From assembly GCA_947311125.1 (NCBI GenBank), contig CAMZKI010000228.1:1-16347 (forward strand): a stretch of 16,347 nucleotides of DNA. Direction: 5' to 3'. The DNA comes from an uncultured Chlorobiota bacterium. GTDB taxonomy: Bacteria > Bacteroidota > Bacteroidia > Bacteroidales > JAADGE01. The position numbers were made by a program, and so were the translations under genes. Below are positions 8,453 through 15,780 of the stretch, piece by piece (the stretch's first letter is position 1; each line of letters starts with the position of its first letter). Below the pieces are notes generated by a model. It ran no database searches. It had not been told where the DNA came from and was given only the letters and a program-made list of their open reading frames with translations.

Positions 8453-8942
8453 CATAAATCATTTGCTTATAGTGATTACGGCAGCATTGGGGCTGATTAT
8501 TTATCCTTGGACAAAGGAAATTGAAAAGTTCAGGGCAGATGACGTAACTTGGGATATTTTAAGCTTAACGGTAAAAACAGAAAAATTTGATGTCTCGTCT
8601 TTTTCTTTTTTACCGGATTACAAAATTTCGGAAGAAATCAAAAAATTAGACGGGCAAAAAATCAGAATAACAGGTTTTTTAAAAAAAGATGGATATGCCG
8701 GACACATTGATTATTTCCTTACGGAGACAGTTACGGATGTCTGTTTTATGTGTAATCATGATGAACATTATAATTTTATTAAGCTTATACCGGAAATTGA
8801 AACCAAACAATTGTTTGACACATTAAAAAATGACAAATTGATTAAAGTTTCGGGAATATTTGAAATAAATACGAAAATGAAAGCACATCCGATATTTTTA
8901 TTGAAAAAAGTTCGTTTAGATAAAATTACAAAACAGAATTGA
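8436..8942 (+). CDS. Membrane-anchored protein with a CxxCxHDEH motif, possible OB-like/DUF3299-like domain
   Basis: Not recognised with certainty. From the ATG at 8436 it is 168 residues; a TTG at 8409 would add nine. Residues ~6-23 form a single hydrophobic helix (HLLIVITAALGLIIYPW), so the rest is probably periplasmic and anchored, or exported. The soluble part includes LDGQKIRITGFLKK, a hydrophobic FLTE strand, VCFMCNHDEHYNF (C103, C106, H108, D109, E110, H111), and a final strand pattern LIKVSGIFEI. The order 'DGKxVRIxGF ... C..C ... VxGxxxV' recalls DUF3299-type small beta domains, which is inference only. The clustered Cys/His/Asp/Glu suggest metal binding. It overlaps yidD by 17 nt and stops 2 nt before the permease ATG, so it is probably translated and functioning with the permease. 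Confidence 0.75.
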   Translation: MFLKFNINHLLIVITAALGLIIYPWTKEIEKFRADDVTWDILSLTVKTEKFDVSSFSFLPDYKISEEIKKLDGQKIRITGFLKKDGYAGHIDYFLTETVTDVCFMCNHDEHYNFIKLIPEIETKQLFDTLKNDKLIKVSGIFEINTKMKAHPIFLLKKVRLDKITKQN

Positions 8943-8944
8943 TT

Positions 8945-10015
8945 ATGTTCTTATTGACTGTATTAAAACAAGCCCTTACAATTACGGTTTTTGTTTTGGT
9001 GATGATGATTGTAATCGAATATATTACTGTTCGGTTTAAAGGGATAAAGAATAAAAAGCTGCCGTCTAATCCGTATTTTCAAATTTTATTTGCTGTATTT
9101 ATGGGGTTAATTCCCGGATGTTTAGGCACTTATGCCGTTGTTTCTATGTATATTCACGGAACAATAAGTTTGGCGGCACTTACGGCGGCATTTATTGCAA
9201 CCTCCGGAGATGAGGCATTTATAATGTTTTCGATGATACCTGAAACAACCGTTAAACTTATGATTATTATTTTGTTTACGGCGATTATTACGGGTGTCAT
9301 AATCCATTTTATTTCAAGAGGCAGAATGTATAAAGGAAAATCTGCAGCACATAAATTTGTTCATCCTGACGAACCTAAATGTCTTTCACATAATTTTAAA
9401 ACATTACCGAACCAGTTAAGGCATATTATTTGGCAAAGGGCGGTAATTATACTTTTCGGAGCGGGCTTTTTGGCGGTATTATTGTTTTTCGGAGACGGAC
9501 ACGAGCACGGTTTTCATATAATAGAAAATACCGACAGTAACATCAGCCGTGAAGGGTGGGGCTGGGAACGTATTATATTCTTTGTCGTTACGGTTATCGG
9601 ATTATTTATGGCTTTTACCGTCACCAATCATTTCCTGAAAAAACATTTGTGGGCTCATGTAATAAAAAAACACTTTTTGAGGTTATTACTTTGGACTTTT
9701 GCTGCATTTTTTGCTCTTCATTTTTTAAATGAGTATATGGATGTAAAAGAAATTATAAAAGGAAATGTTTATATTGTTTTATTAATTGCGGCGATAGTAG
9801 GAATGATACCCGAAAGCGGACCGCATATTATTTTTATCAGTATGTTTGCAGCAGGGTTTATTCCGTTTCCCGTATTACTTACAAATTCAATAGTTCAGGA
9901 CGGACACGGTTCTATTCCGCTTCTTGCCGAATCGGGAAAAAGTTTTATTTTGGTAAAACTAATTAACTTTGTTGCGGGTCTGTCTCTTGGTTACATTTTG
10001 CTAATTTTATCATAA
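8945..10015 (+). CDS. Putative heavy-metal exporter permease of the ArsP_2 (DUF2899) family
   Basis: The 356-residue polytopic membrane protein has about 8-10 predicted helices. It carries landmarks I associate with the family named 'putative 10TM heavy-metal exporter' or 'putative manganese transporter': GLIPGCLGTYAVV and ATSGDEAFIMFSMIP in the first half, GMIPESGPHIIFISMFAAGFIPFPV and QDGHGSIPLLAESG in the second. The two halves look like diverged repeats around paired Gly-Xaa-Ile-Pro motifs, suggesting a two-fold pseudo-symmetric pore. A His-rich loop, GHEHGFH (H186, H188, H191), and another segment with HPDEPKCLSH may bind metal. The ATG at 8945 is 2 nt beyond the previous stop; a TTG at 8939 overlapping that stop is the alternative. 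Substrate is unproven; the family's names come from context and distant similarity. Confidence 0.85.
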   Translation: MFLLTVLKQALTITVFVLVMMIVIEYITVRFKGIKNKKLPSNPYFQILFAVFMGLIPGCLGTYAVVSMYIHGTISLAALTAAFIATSGDEAFIMFSMIPETTVKLMIIILFTAIITGVIIHFISRGRMYKGKSAAHKFVHPDEPKCLSHNFKTLPNQLRHIIWQRAVIILFGAGFLAVLLFFGDGHEHGFHIIENTDSNISREGWGWERIIFFVVTVIGLFMAFTVTNHFLKKHLWAHVIKKHFLRLLLWTFAAFFALHFLNEYMDVKEIIKGNVYIVLLIAAIVGMIPESGPHIIFISMFAAGFIPFPVLLTNSIVQDGHGSIPLLAESGKSFILVKLINFVAGLSLGYILLILS

Positions 10016-10037
10016 CCCAAATTTAAAACACAAAAAG

Positions 10038-10913
10038 ATGAAAAAGTATCTTATTTTATTGCTCATTCCTTTGTTTTTTTCCTGCGGAAAAAGCAAAGAA
10101 GAAATCCGTTTGGAAAAAATGGTTGACAGCTTGCAAAATATTACGTTGCAAGATAAAGAATCCATAAATGAATATTTGAAAGTTTTTAACGAAATACAGG
10201 AAAATATTAATGCAATTAAAGAAAAAGAGAATATTATTACGACAAAAACAGTAGGTGATAACGAATTACAGGAAACAGACATTGATGCTATTAACAATGA
10301 TATTCTTGCAATTTATGAAATGATGCAGGAAAATAAGCAAAAATTAGCATACTTGAGAAGGAAATTAGACAAATCAAATTCAAAAAATTCAGAACTTAAA
10401 AAAACAATTCAATTACTTAACGACAATATTGTTCAGAAAGATTTAGAGTTAGCAGACTTAAGAACCAAGTTGGCAGAGAAAAATATAGATATAAATCGGT
10501 TAAATGCCCAAATTGATTCTATAAGCAAAAGTTTTAACGAACTTTCTTTGGAGAATGAGAGTAAAGACGTTATTATCGAATCTCAAGAGACACAAATGAA
10601 TACGGCGTTTTTTATAATCGATACCAAAAAGAACCTTAAAACCAAAGGTATTTTAGAGTCTGACGGCGGATTTATAGGAATAGGAAGCAATACGAAAGTT
10701 AAGTTAAAAGAGTCGGAATTTAAACAAATTGATATTAGGGAAACACTTGAGTTTGACCTTAAAAAAGCTAAAAAAGTTCAGTTAATAACTGACCATCCGG
10801 AAAATTCATACAGGCTTGACAAAACCGAAAACGGCAGATATGATAAATTAGTTGTTATAAATCCGGAGGAATTTTGGAAAATGTCTAAATATTTGGTTGT
10901 TTCAACAAAATAA
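10038..10913 (+). CDS. Coiled-coil lipoprotein
   Basis: The 291-residue product starts with a lipoprotein signal (MKKYLILLLIPLFFSC, lipidated Cys16) followed by GKSKEEIR. Residues ~20-185 are almost entirely predicted coiled coil, rich in Lys, Glu, Asn and Leu (for example NSELKKTIQLLNDNIVQKDLELADL). A small globular C-terminus follows (TKKNLKTKGILESDGGFIGIG, then LITDHPENSYRL and NPEEFWKMSKYLVV). The overall plan and the 'HPxxSY ... FW..SKYLVV' ending resemble Bacteroides coiled-coil lipoproteins that some annotations call Cbp1-like collagen-binding adhesins. That is from memory and is not evidence that this protein binds collagen. It starts 22 nt after the permease stop and is followed by a strong terminator, so it is the last gene of the run. 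Confidence 0.8.
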   Translation: MKKYLILLLIPLFFSCGKSKEEIRLEKMVDSLQNITLQDKESINEYLKVFNEIQENINAIKEKENIITTKTVGDNELQETDIDAINNDILAIYEMMQENKQKLAYLRRKLDKSNSKNSELKKTIQLLNDNIVQKDLELADLRTKLAEKNIDINRLNAQIDSISKSFNELSLENESKDVIIESQETQMNTAFFIIDTKKNLKTKGILESDGGFIGIGSNTKVKLKESEFKQIDIRETLEFDLKKAKKVQLITDHPENSYRLDKTENGRYDKLVVINPEEFWKMSKYLVVSTK

Positions 10914-10923
10914 AAGTTGTCGG

Positions 10924-10963
10924 CAGTATTCGGTTGGCTTACGGCCAATCGGACACTGTTTTT
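10924..10963 (+). terminator. Intrinsic terminator closing the yidD-to-lipoprotein run, possibly bidirectional
   Basis: A 15-position stem with one A-C mismatch and two G-U pairs runs from CAGT (10924-10927) to ACTG (10955-10958). The inner core GGTTGGC / GCCAATC closes a 5-nt TTACG loop. It is followed by five T (10959-10963). It lies in the 48-nt gap between convergent genes and reaches the last codons of the response regulator on the other strand. Read from that strand, the hairpin is followed less directly by ACTTTTATTTT, so two-way use is plausible but weaker. Confidence 0.85.
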
Positions 10964-11807
10964 ACAAAGAAGATAAAAAAGCCGTAAGATTTTGTTCGGG
11001 TTTTAAGTTTAGCTTTTTTCTTAACCTTGACCGTGCAACTTTTACACTTTCAACACTTTGAAATAAGACAGCGGAAATTTCTTTACTGTTCATTCCTAAT
11101 CTTAAAAAAGAGCAGAGGTTAATGTCAGAACCCGTAAGATGAGGAAATTTATCCAACAACTTTTCGTTAAAGCTGCTGTTTGTTGACTTCATTATCAAAT
11201 TGAATTTTTGCCAAGAATCTTGCTTTACTTTTTCGTTTATGCAGTCAGTTATATGTTCAATTAATTTTTGGGTTTCTTTATCTTTGCAGCCTGATTTTTC
11301 TTTCAACTCTTCTAATTTTTTAACAATTTTGAGGTTAAATTTGTTGTTGCGTATAAGCATAAGTGCATTTTCGGCAATTTCTCTGTTTTTATTTTCAATT
11401 ATCTTTTTGTTATAATTTGAGATTCTTATAACAGACTGAACACGAGCAATAAGTTCAATTTCATTAATGGGTTTTCTGATATAATCCGCAGCCCCGGCTT
11501 CAAGAGCCGATTTTAAATCTTTCGGAGACTGCATAACCGCCGTAGCCATAATTACGGGTATCTCTTTCGTTGTTTTATCTGCCTTAAGTTTTTTTATTAA
11601 TCCTATTCCGTTAAGTCCGGGCATATCCCAATCGGTAATTATCAAATCGGGAATCATATTTTTTGCCGTTTTAAAAGCAATATTGCCGCAATTAGACTGA
11701 TAAAAAATGTAGTCCGGGTTGCTTTCCGACAAAATATCTGCCATATTATTTATTATGTGCGGATCGTCATCAACTAACAGTATCTTATTTCCGGTATAAT
11801 TATTCAT
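10962..11807 (-). CDS. Response regulator: receiver domain, helical linker and Bacteroidetes-type LuxR-like HTH
   Basis: The 281-residue DNA-binding regulator is presumably phosphorylated by the kinase encoded just upstream. The receiver (residues ~6-125) has acidic DDD at 13-15, phospho-acceptor D59 in LIITDWDMPG, the switch Thr in MATAV, and Lys in YIRKPI. Residues ~130-215 are a charged helical linker. The C-terminal ~65 residues (FPHLTGSDINLCSFLRLGMNSKEISAVLFQSVESVKVARSRLRKKL in overlapping motifs) form a four-helix HTH of the type seen in many Bacteroidetes sensors and regulators. The ATG overlaps the kinase stop as ATGA, so the two are translationally coupled. All key residues are present. 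Target genes cannot be told from the window. Confidence 0.92.
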   Translation of the reverse strand: MNNYTGNKILLVDDDPHIINNMADILSESNPDYIFYQSNCGNIAFKTAKNMIPDLIITDWDMPGLNGIGLIKKLKADKTTKEIPVIMATAVMQSPKDLKSALEAGAADYIRKPINEIELIARVQSVIRISNYNKKIIENKNREIAENALMLIRNNKFNLKIVKKLEELKEKSGCKDKETQKLIEHITDCINEKVKQDSWQKFNLIMKSTNSSFNEKLLDKFPHLTGSDINLCSFLRLGMNSKEISAVLFQSVESVKVARSRLRKKLNLKPEQNLTAFLSSL

Positions 11808-12964
11808 AAATGCCCCTTTTTAATTTGCTCTCTTAATTCATTATATAAGTCAGAATTACAGTTATAAACAGCTTCACTCATTTTGTCTTTCCAGGCTTTA
11901 ATATTTAAGGAAAATGATTGGTCTATTTTACTGATAATTTTTCTTAATTCACCTATTTCATAAATGCTTGTTCTTTTAAAATCTTGGTAAAAAGCAGATA
12001 AATAATCCAGCTCACTTTCATTAAAAACAATACCGTTATTTATTTGTGTTGTTTTGCGGATGTCTTTAGGCTTTTCAGACAGAATAACCGGTAAACAAAA
12101 TGCAAATTCCGTAAACCTGCCCGGAACAGACTTGACCGTTATACTGCTTCCGTGAGCTTCTACAGCCATTTTACAAAAAGTAAGACCTATGCCTGTTGAG
12201 CGAGCCTCTCCCGTATTTTTCGCAATTATTTGACTGAATTTATCGAATATCAGCGGGATTTTTTCTTTGGTTATACCTATTCCCTTGTCAACAACCTTTA
12301 TTATTACAGAGTCTTTTTTTGCTGTGTGCTTTTCACATTTTATTTTCACAGTTTCATTTTTATAGCTGTATTTTACAGCATTAGAAAGTAAGTTAACAAA
12401 AATTCGTTTTAAAATATCAGCATCTGCTTTAACAAAAATATCAGAGGGAACATTGTTTTTTAACTCTATGTTTTTGTAAGCTGCAAAAAAAGAAACTTCA
12501 TTTATTGCATTTTCTGATATTTCATATAAAAAAACAGGTTTAATATTTAACGGCATTACCATTCCTTCATATTTTTGAATGTCAAGAATATTGTCAACCA
12601 TTGTAAGCAATTGCTTTGCAAAAAAAGAAACTTCATTATTGCTACTTAAACTTATTATATTGCTTATAGGATTTTTAAGGTCGTGAATAATCATATTCGT
12701 AAGCCCCTCTCTTAATAAAGAAGTTTCTTTTAATTCTCTGTTCAAAACTATCAGGTCAATGGTTTTTTGTGTTATACGGTCTTTTTGTTTTTGAATTTTT
12801 TCTCTTTGTGCAGAAATCTCTTTATTTTTTTCAGACAACAGAATATTTGCTTGTTTTAATTTTCTTTTTGATCGTAAAGTAAAGATGATGAGCAATGTAA
12901 GAACCAAAAACAAGACGATAAAAGCATAAGGAATTAAAAACGCACTATTCAAATTTAAAAACAT
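11804..12964 (-). CDS. Membrane sensor histidine kinase
   Basis: Product of 386 residues from the ATG at 12964; a GTG at 12982 would give 392. I prefer ATG because neither has a clear ribosome-binding site. A single N-terminal membrane helix (~residues 7-30, IPYAFIVLFLVLTLLIIF) leaves almost no extracytoplasmic domain, so the signal is probably sensed in the membrane or cytoplasm. A coiled coil leads to the H-box MIIHDLKNPIS (His94). The ATPase follows with NLLSNAVKYS, VVDKGIGI, IFDKFSQ and STGIGLTF. Beyond the kinase core, roughly 85 extra helical residues (FNESELDYLSAFYQDF to the end) have no domain I can name; they may contact the partner regulator. It precedes the regulator with ATGA overlap. 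Confidence 0.92.
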   Translation of the reverse strand: MFLNLNSAFLIPYAFIVLFLVLTLLIIFTLRSKRKLKQANILLSEKNKEISAQREKIQKQKDRITQKTIDLIVLNRELKETSLLREGLTNMIIHDLKNPISNIISLSSNNEVSFFAKQLLTMVDNILDIQKYEGMVMPLNIKPVFLYEISENAINEVSFFAAYKNIELKNNVPSDIFVKADADILKRIFVNLLSNAVKYSYKNETVKIKCEKHTAKKDSVIIKVVDKGIGITKEKIPLIFDKFSQIIAKNTGEARSTGIGLTFCKMAVEAHGSSITVKSVPGRFTEFAFCLPVILSEKPKDIRKTTQINNGIVFNESELDYLSAFYQDFKRTSIYEIGELRKIISKIDQSFSLNIKAWKDKMSEAVYNCNSDLYNELREQIKKGHL

Positions 12965-13005
12965 TTTGTCGGATATATTCACTAAGTTTAAGACTATAGG
13001 TGAAA

Positions 13006-13041
13006 CAAATATAAAAACTTTTTCAATTACTGAGATTCAAA
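13006..13041 (-). promoter_or_regulatory. Promoter for the histidine kinase-response regulator operon
   Basis: On the minus strand, TTTG (13041-13038) is followed after 24 nt by TATATTTG (13013-13006), a perfect TAnnTTTG element. The spacing is one base beyond the usual 17-23. Transcription would start near 12999, about 35 nt before the kinase ATG. Confidence 0.5.
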
Positions 13042-13068
13042 CACTTAAGTTTATTGTTAAATTTTGTT

Positions 13069-13076
13069 TATTTTTG
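13069..13076 (+). promoter_or_regulatory. Possible -7 promoter element (TATTTTTG) before ridA
   Basis: The octamer fits TAnnTTTG and would put the transcript start about 11 nt before the ridA ATG. The nearest TTG (13054-13056) is only 12 nt upstream, shorter than the usual spacing, so support is modest. Confidence 0.35.
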
Positions 13077-13093
13077 CGAAAAATATTTTTATT

Positions 13094-13471
13094 ATGAAAA
13101 AAGTAATATATACAGACAAGGCTCCCAAAGCAATAGGACCTTACAGCCAAGCCGTAAAAGCCGGTAACACTCTTTATATTTCAGGACAGATTCCGATAAA
13201 CCCGAAAACAGGAAAAATAGTTGAAGGAGGGATAAAAGAACAGACAGAGCAAGTAATGAAAAATATTTCTGCAATTCTGGAAGCAGCGGGGTATTCACTT
13301 AAAAACACGGTTAAATCTGTTTGTTTGTTGAGCGACATGAATAATTTCTCGGCAATGAACGAAGTATACGGCAGGTACTATTCTGAGAACCCGCCTGCAA
13401 GAGCAGCTTTTGCCGTTAAAGAATTACCCTTAGGCGTAATGATAGAAATAGAAACAACGGCAGTAAAATAA
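13094..13471 (+). CDS. ridA: RidA family reactive enamine/imine deaminase
   Basis: RidA hydrolyses reactive 2-aminoacrylate-type enamines/imines released by PLP enzymes, protecting the cell from metabolite damage; it is a small cytoplasmic trimer. The 125 residues are the standard length. Visible motifs are APKAIGPYSQAVKAGNTLYISGQIP at the start, the catalytic arginine R103 in NPPARAAFAV, and LPLGVMIEIE with the conserved glutamate near the end. The ATG at 13094 gives the usual MKKVIYTDKAPKA start; an upstream start at 13064 would place a hydrophobic, atypical MFIFAKNIFI ahead of it and overlap the promoter-like element. It is convergent with nnr, 3 nt apart. Confidence 0.96.
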   Translation: MKKVIYTDKAPKAIGPYSQAVKAGNTLYISGQIPINPKTGKIVEGGIKEQTEQVMKNISAILEAAGYSLKNTVKSVCLLSDMNNFSAMNEVYGRYYSENPPARAAFAVKELPLGVMIEIETTAVK

Positions 13472-13474
13472 TTT

Positions 13475-14974
13475 TTATTTAATACTTTTTATCGCCTCAG
13501 GCAAAAAATCAATAATATCTGAGGCAATAAGAGAGTCCTCTCCCTTTTTTTCTGCTGCTAAATCGCCGGCAAGACCGTGGATATAAACTCCGAAGATTGC
13601 AGCATTGAGGGGAGAGTAATTTTGTGACAGAAGTGACAAAATTATCCCGGTCAATACGTCTCCGCTGCCTCCGGTTGCCATTCCTGGGTTTCCCGTTGAA
13701 TTAAAATAAATATCGCCTTCCGGAGTCGAAATTGCAGTATGTGCACCTTTCAAGACAATAAACACTTTGTATTTTACCGAAAACTCAATTTGCATTTGAA
13801 GCCGTTCAAATCCGGTTTCGCTTTTGCCGCAAAGCCTCTCAAATTCTTTAAGGTGTGGTGTGAATATACTGTTTTCCGGAACATATTTCAACCAATCTTT
13901 ATTTTCTGATAAAACAGTAATAGCATCAGCATCAAAAATGACAGGTTTTTTATATGTTTTTATCAGTTTCAGCAGCATTTTTTTTGTTTCATTTGAAAAC
14001 CCCGTTGCAGGACCTATTGCTGCAGCATTAAATGTGCCCAGCTCCGGAAATGTTGAAATGTATTTTTCCGTTTTATCAATATACAGCATCGTTTCCGGAG
14101 ACGTAACCTGCAATATTTGATAATTCTTAATCGGAACAATAGCACTAAGCAGACCTATACCTGTTCTGTGAGCAGCTTTTGCCGCTAAAATTTGTGCTCC
14201 GGCTTTTCCGTAACTTCCGGCTGCCAGCAATCCGTGCCCGTAATTTCCCTTGTGCGAAAACTTTTTTCTCTTTTGCAGTTTAATGTCGCTTTTTAAAACA
14301 TAGTGGTAAGGAGTATCGGTTTGTTCGATAAAATCTTTATGAATACCGATGTCAAGTATATGAAACTTGCCGACAAATTGTTCATTTTTCGGAAACATAA
14401 ACGAAAGCGAAGGGTATTGAAAAGTTAAAGTATGATTTGCTTTTATAACCACTCTTTCTTCATTCGGGTTATTTTCTCCGAAAAGACCGGATGGAATATC
14501 AATTGCAACAACATCATTCGGCAGTTTGTTTATTTTTTCCGTAACATCTTTCGGCAGTCCGCTTAAATTACGGGATAATCCCGAGCCGAAAACAGCGTCA
14601 ATAATAAGAGCATTACTTTTTATAACAGGGAAATCCGAGATTGAATGAATCGTTATAATTGATATGTCTCTTATTTTTTTGAGCCTTTTAAAATTTGTAT
14701 TGAAATCAGATGAAACTTTATCCGTAAAGTTTATAAAGCACAAGATAACATTATATCCTTTTTCTGATAATAAACGGGCAATTACCAAACCGTCTCCGCC
14801 GTTATTCCCGGGTCCGGCAAAAATTATAAAATTGATTTTGTCGGAATATAACTCCAAAATTTTATCGGCAGCTTTCTTTGCCGCTCTTTCCATTAAGTTA
14901 ACGGATGATATCGGTTCGTTTTTTATCGTGTAATTATCAGCTTCCCGGGTAATATTTGATGTGAATATCTTCAT
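13475..14974 (-). CDS. nnr: Bifunctional NAD(P)H-hydrate epimerase / ADP-dependent NAD(P)H-hydrate dehydratase
   Basis: Nnr repairs damaged hydrated NADH/NADPH: the N-terminal domain interconverts R and S forms, and the C-terminal domain dehydrates the S form using ADP. The 499 residues match the fused YjeF_N-YjeF_C layout. The epimerase half shows GPGNNGGDG (54-62), DAVFGSGL and VVAIDIPSGL. The dehydratase half shows FSHKGNYGHGLLAAGS, AIGPATG, FDADAI, TPHLKEFERL, VLKGAHT and GNPGMATGGSGDVLTG (~427-443). Both active-site regions look intact. The ATG at 14972-14974 gives the normal short lead into READNYTI. It is divergent from the phosphopantetheinyl transferase gene across a 53-nt gap. Confidence 0.96.
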   Translation of the reverse strand: MKIFTSNITREADNYTIKNEPISSVNLMERAAKKAADKILELYSDKINFIIFAGPGNNGGDGLVIARLLSEKGYNVILCFINFTDKVSSDFNTNFKRLKKIRDISIITIHSISDFPVIKSNALIIDAVFGSGLSRNLSGLPKDVTEKINKLPNDVVAIDIPSGLFGENNPNEERVVIKANHTLTFQYPSLSFMFPKNEQFVGKFHILDIGIHKDFIEQTDTPYHYVLKSDIKLQKRKKFSHKGNYGHGLLAAGSYGKAGAQILAAKAAHRTGIGLLSAIVPIKNYQILQVTSPETMLYIDKTEKYISTFPELGTFNAAAIGPATGFSNETKKMLLKLIKTYKKPVIFDADAITVLSENKDWLKYVPENSIFTPHLKEFERLCGKSETGFERLQMQIEFSVKYKVFIVLKGAHTAISTPEGDIYFNSTGNPGMATGGSGDVLTGIILSLLSQNYSPLNAAIFGVYIHGLAGDLAAEKKGEDSLIASDIIDFLPEAIKSIK

Positions 14975-14989
14975 TTTATGCTATATTTG
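14955..14989 (+). promoter_or_regulatory. Promoter for the phosphopantetheinyl transferase gene
   Basis: TTTG (14955-14958) and TATATTTG (14982-14989) are separated by 23 nt, matching the Bacteroidetes TTTG-N17-23-TAnnTTTG pattern. The -33 element lies inside the first codons of nnr. Transcription would begin near 14996, about 32 nt before the ATG at 15028. Confidence 0.6.
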
Positions 14990-15010
14990 TTTTTTAAAAG
15001 AACAAATATA
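14982..15010. repeat. Perfect 10-bp inverted repeat between nnr and the phosphopantetheinyl transferase gene
   Basis: TATATTTGTT (14982-14991) and AACAAATATA (15001-15010) flank a 9-nt centre. Each arm contains a TATATTTG -7-like octamer, one per strand, pointing toward each other. It may be an operator, a face-to-face promoter pair, or both. The repeat is certain; its role is inferred. Confidence 0.7.
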
Positions 15011-15027
15011 CGCAAATATCGTCTCTG

Positions 15028-15654
15028 ATGAATATCATTTTTGAAAAAACAACAGGCAGTTATATTCTTAAACTTGCTGAATTTACGGAAGACTCAAAGT
15101 TATTATTTCAAAAAACAGAAAGAGATTTATCAAAAGAAGAAACAGAATACTTTAATTCAATAAAAAACGAGAAAAGAAAGCTTGAATGGTGCGGAACAAG
15201 ATTGCTTCTTAAAAACATTCTCGGGACGTATGAAAAAATATACTATGACACATACGGAAATCCGTATTTAAAAAATGATAAAAATATTTCAATAACACAT
15301 TCGGGAGCTTTTGTCGGAATAATTATAAGCAAAAATAAAGAAGTCGGTATTGATACGGAAATAATTTCGGAACGCATTCTGGGAACCGCACATAAATTTA
15401 TACCTGAGAACGACCTGAAATTGTTAAACGAACCGAAAGAGATATATTTGCACTGGTGCGGTAAAGAAACATTATTTAAAATAAAGGGCAACGGAGGTTA
15501 TGATTTTAAAAAAGACTTTAAAATTAAATTACCGCCTGATATTGAAAAGTCAGGAGTGATAGAGGCTGAAATTATTAAACACACAAAAGAGATATTTGTG
15601 CTGAACTATCAATTTACAGAAAATAAAAACCTGCTTACGGTTTGGACAGGTTGA
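15028..15654 (+). CDS. 4'-phosphopantetheinyl transferase (Sfp/AcpT-type)
   Basis: The enzyme transfers the phosphopantetheine arm of coenzyme A to a serine on acyl or peptidyl carrier proteins. The 208 residues are in the range of single-chain Sfp-type enzymes rather than the short AcpS type. Motifs are YGNPYL (76-81), ISITHSG (87-93), the magnesium-binding VGIDTE (D109, E111), and WCGKETLFKIKG (143-154, with catalytic-motif Glu147 and Lys151). The C-terminal third is more variable, as is usual. The start at 15028 gives MNIIFEKT and leaves a short leader after the promoter. No carrier protein or synthase gene is adjacent; Bacteroidota often use such enzymes for general acyl carrier protein activation. 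Confidence 0.88.
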   Translation: MNIIFEKTTGSYILKLAEFTEDSKLLFQKTERDLSKEETEYFNSIKNEKRKLEWCGTRLLLKNILGTYEKIYYDTYGNPYLKNDKNISITHSGAFVGIIISKNKEVGIDTEIISERILGTAHKFIPENDLKLLNEPKEIYLHWCGKETLFKIKGNGGYDFKKDFKIKLPPDIEKSGVIEAEIIKHTKEIFVLNYQFTENKNLLTVWTG

Positions 15655-15702
15655 TTTATAGTCCTGCCGGCTTCGGTAAGATAAATTTGTCGTAAATCAA
15701 TA

Positions 15703-15732
15703 TTGTAACAAACCGCAAAAAATGTATATTTG
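15703..15732 (+). promoter_or_regulatory. Promoter for the NtrC-type response regulator gene
   Basis: TTG (15703-15705) and TATATTTG (15725-15732) are separated by 19 nt, an excellent match to the Bacteroidetes promoter consensus. The start of transcription would be near 15739, leaving about 42 nt of leader before the ATG at 15781. Confidence 0.65.
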
Positions 15733-15780
15733 ACATTTTGTTGCAGAAAATTATGACGTTTCACAAATAATTTAATATGT

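Noticed and set aside
15665..15678. Hairpin TGCCG-GCTT-CGGTA after the phosphopantetheinyl transferase gene as a terminator
   Set aside because: The stem is only five pairs with one G-U and is followed by ATAAATTTG, not a T-run. It may be a chance dyad.
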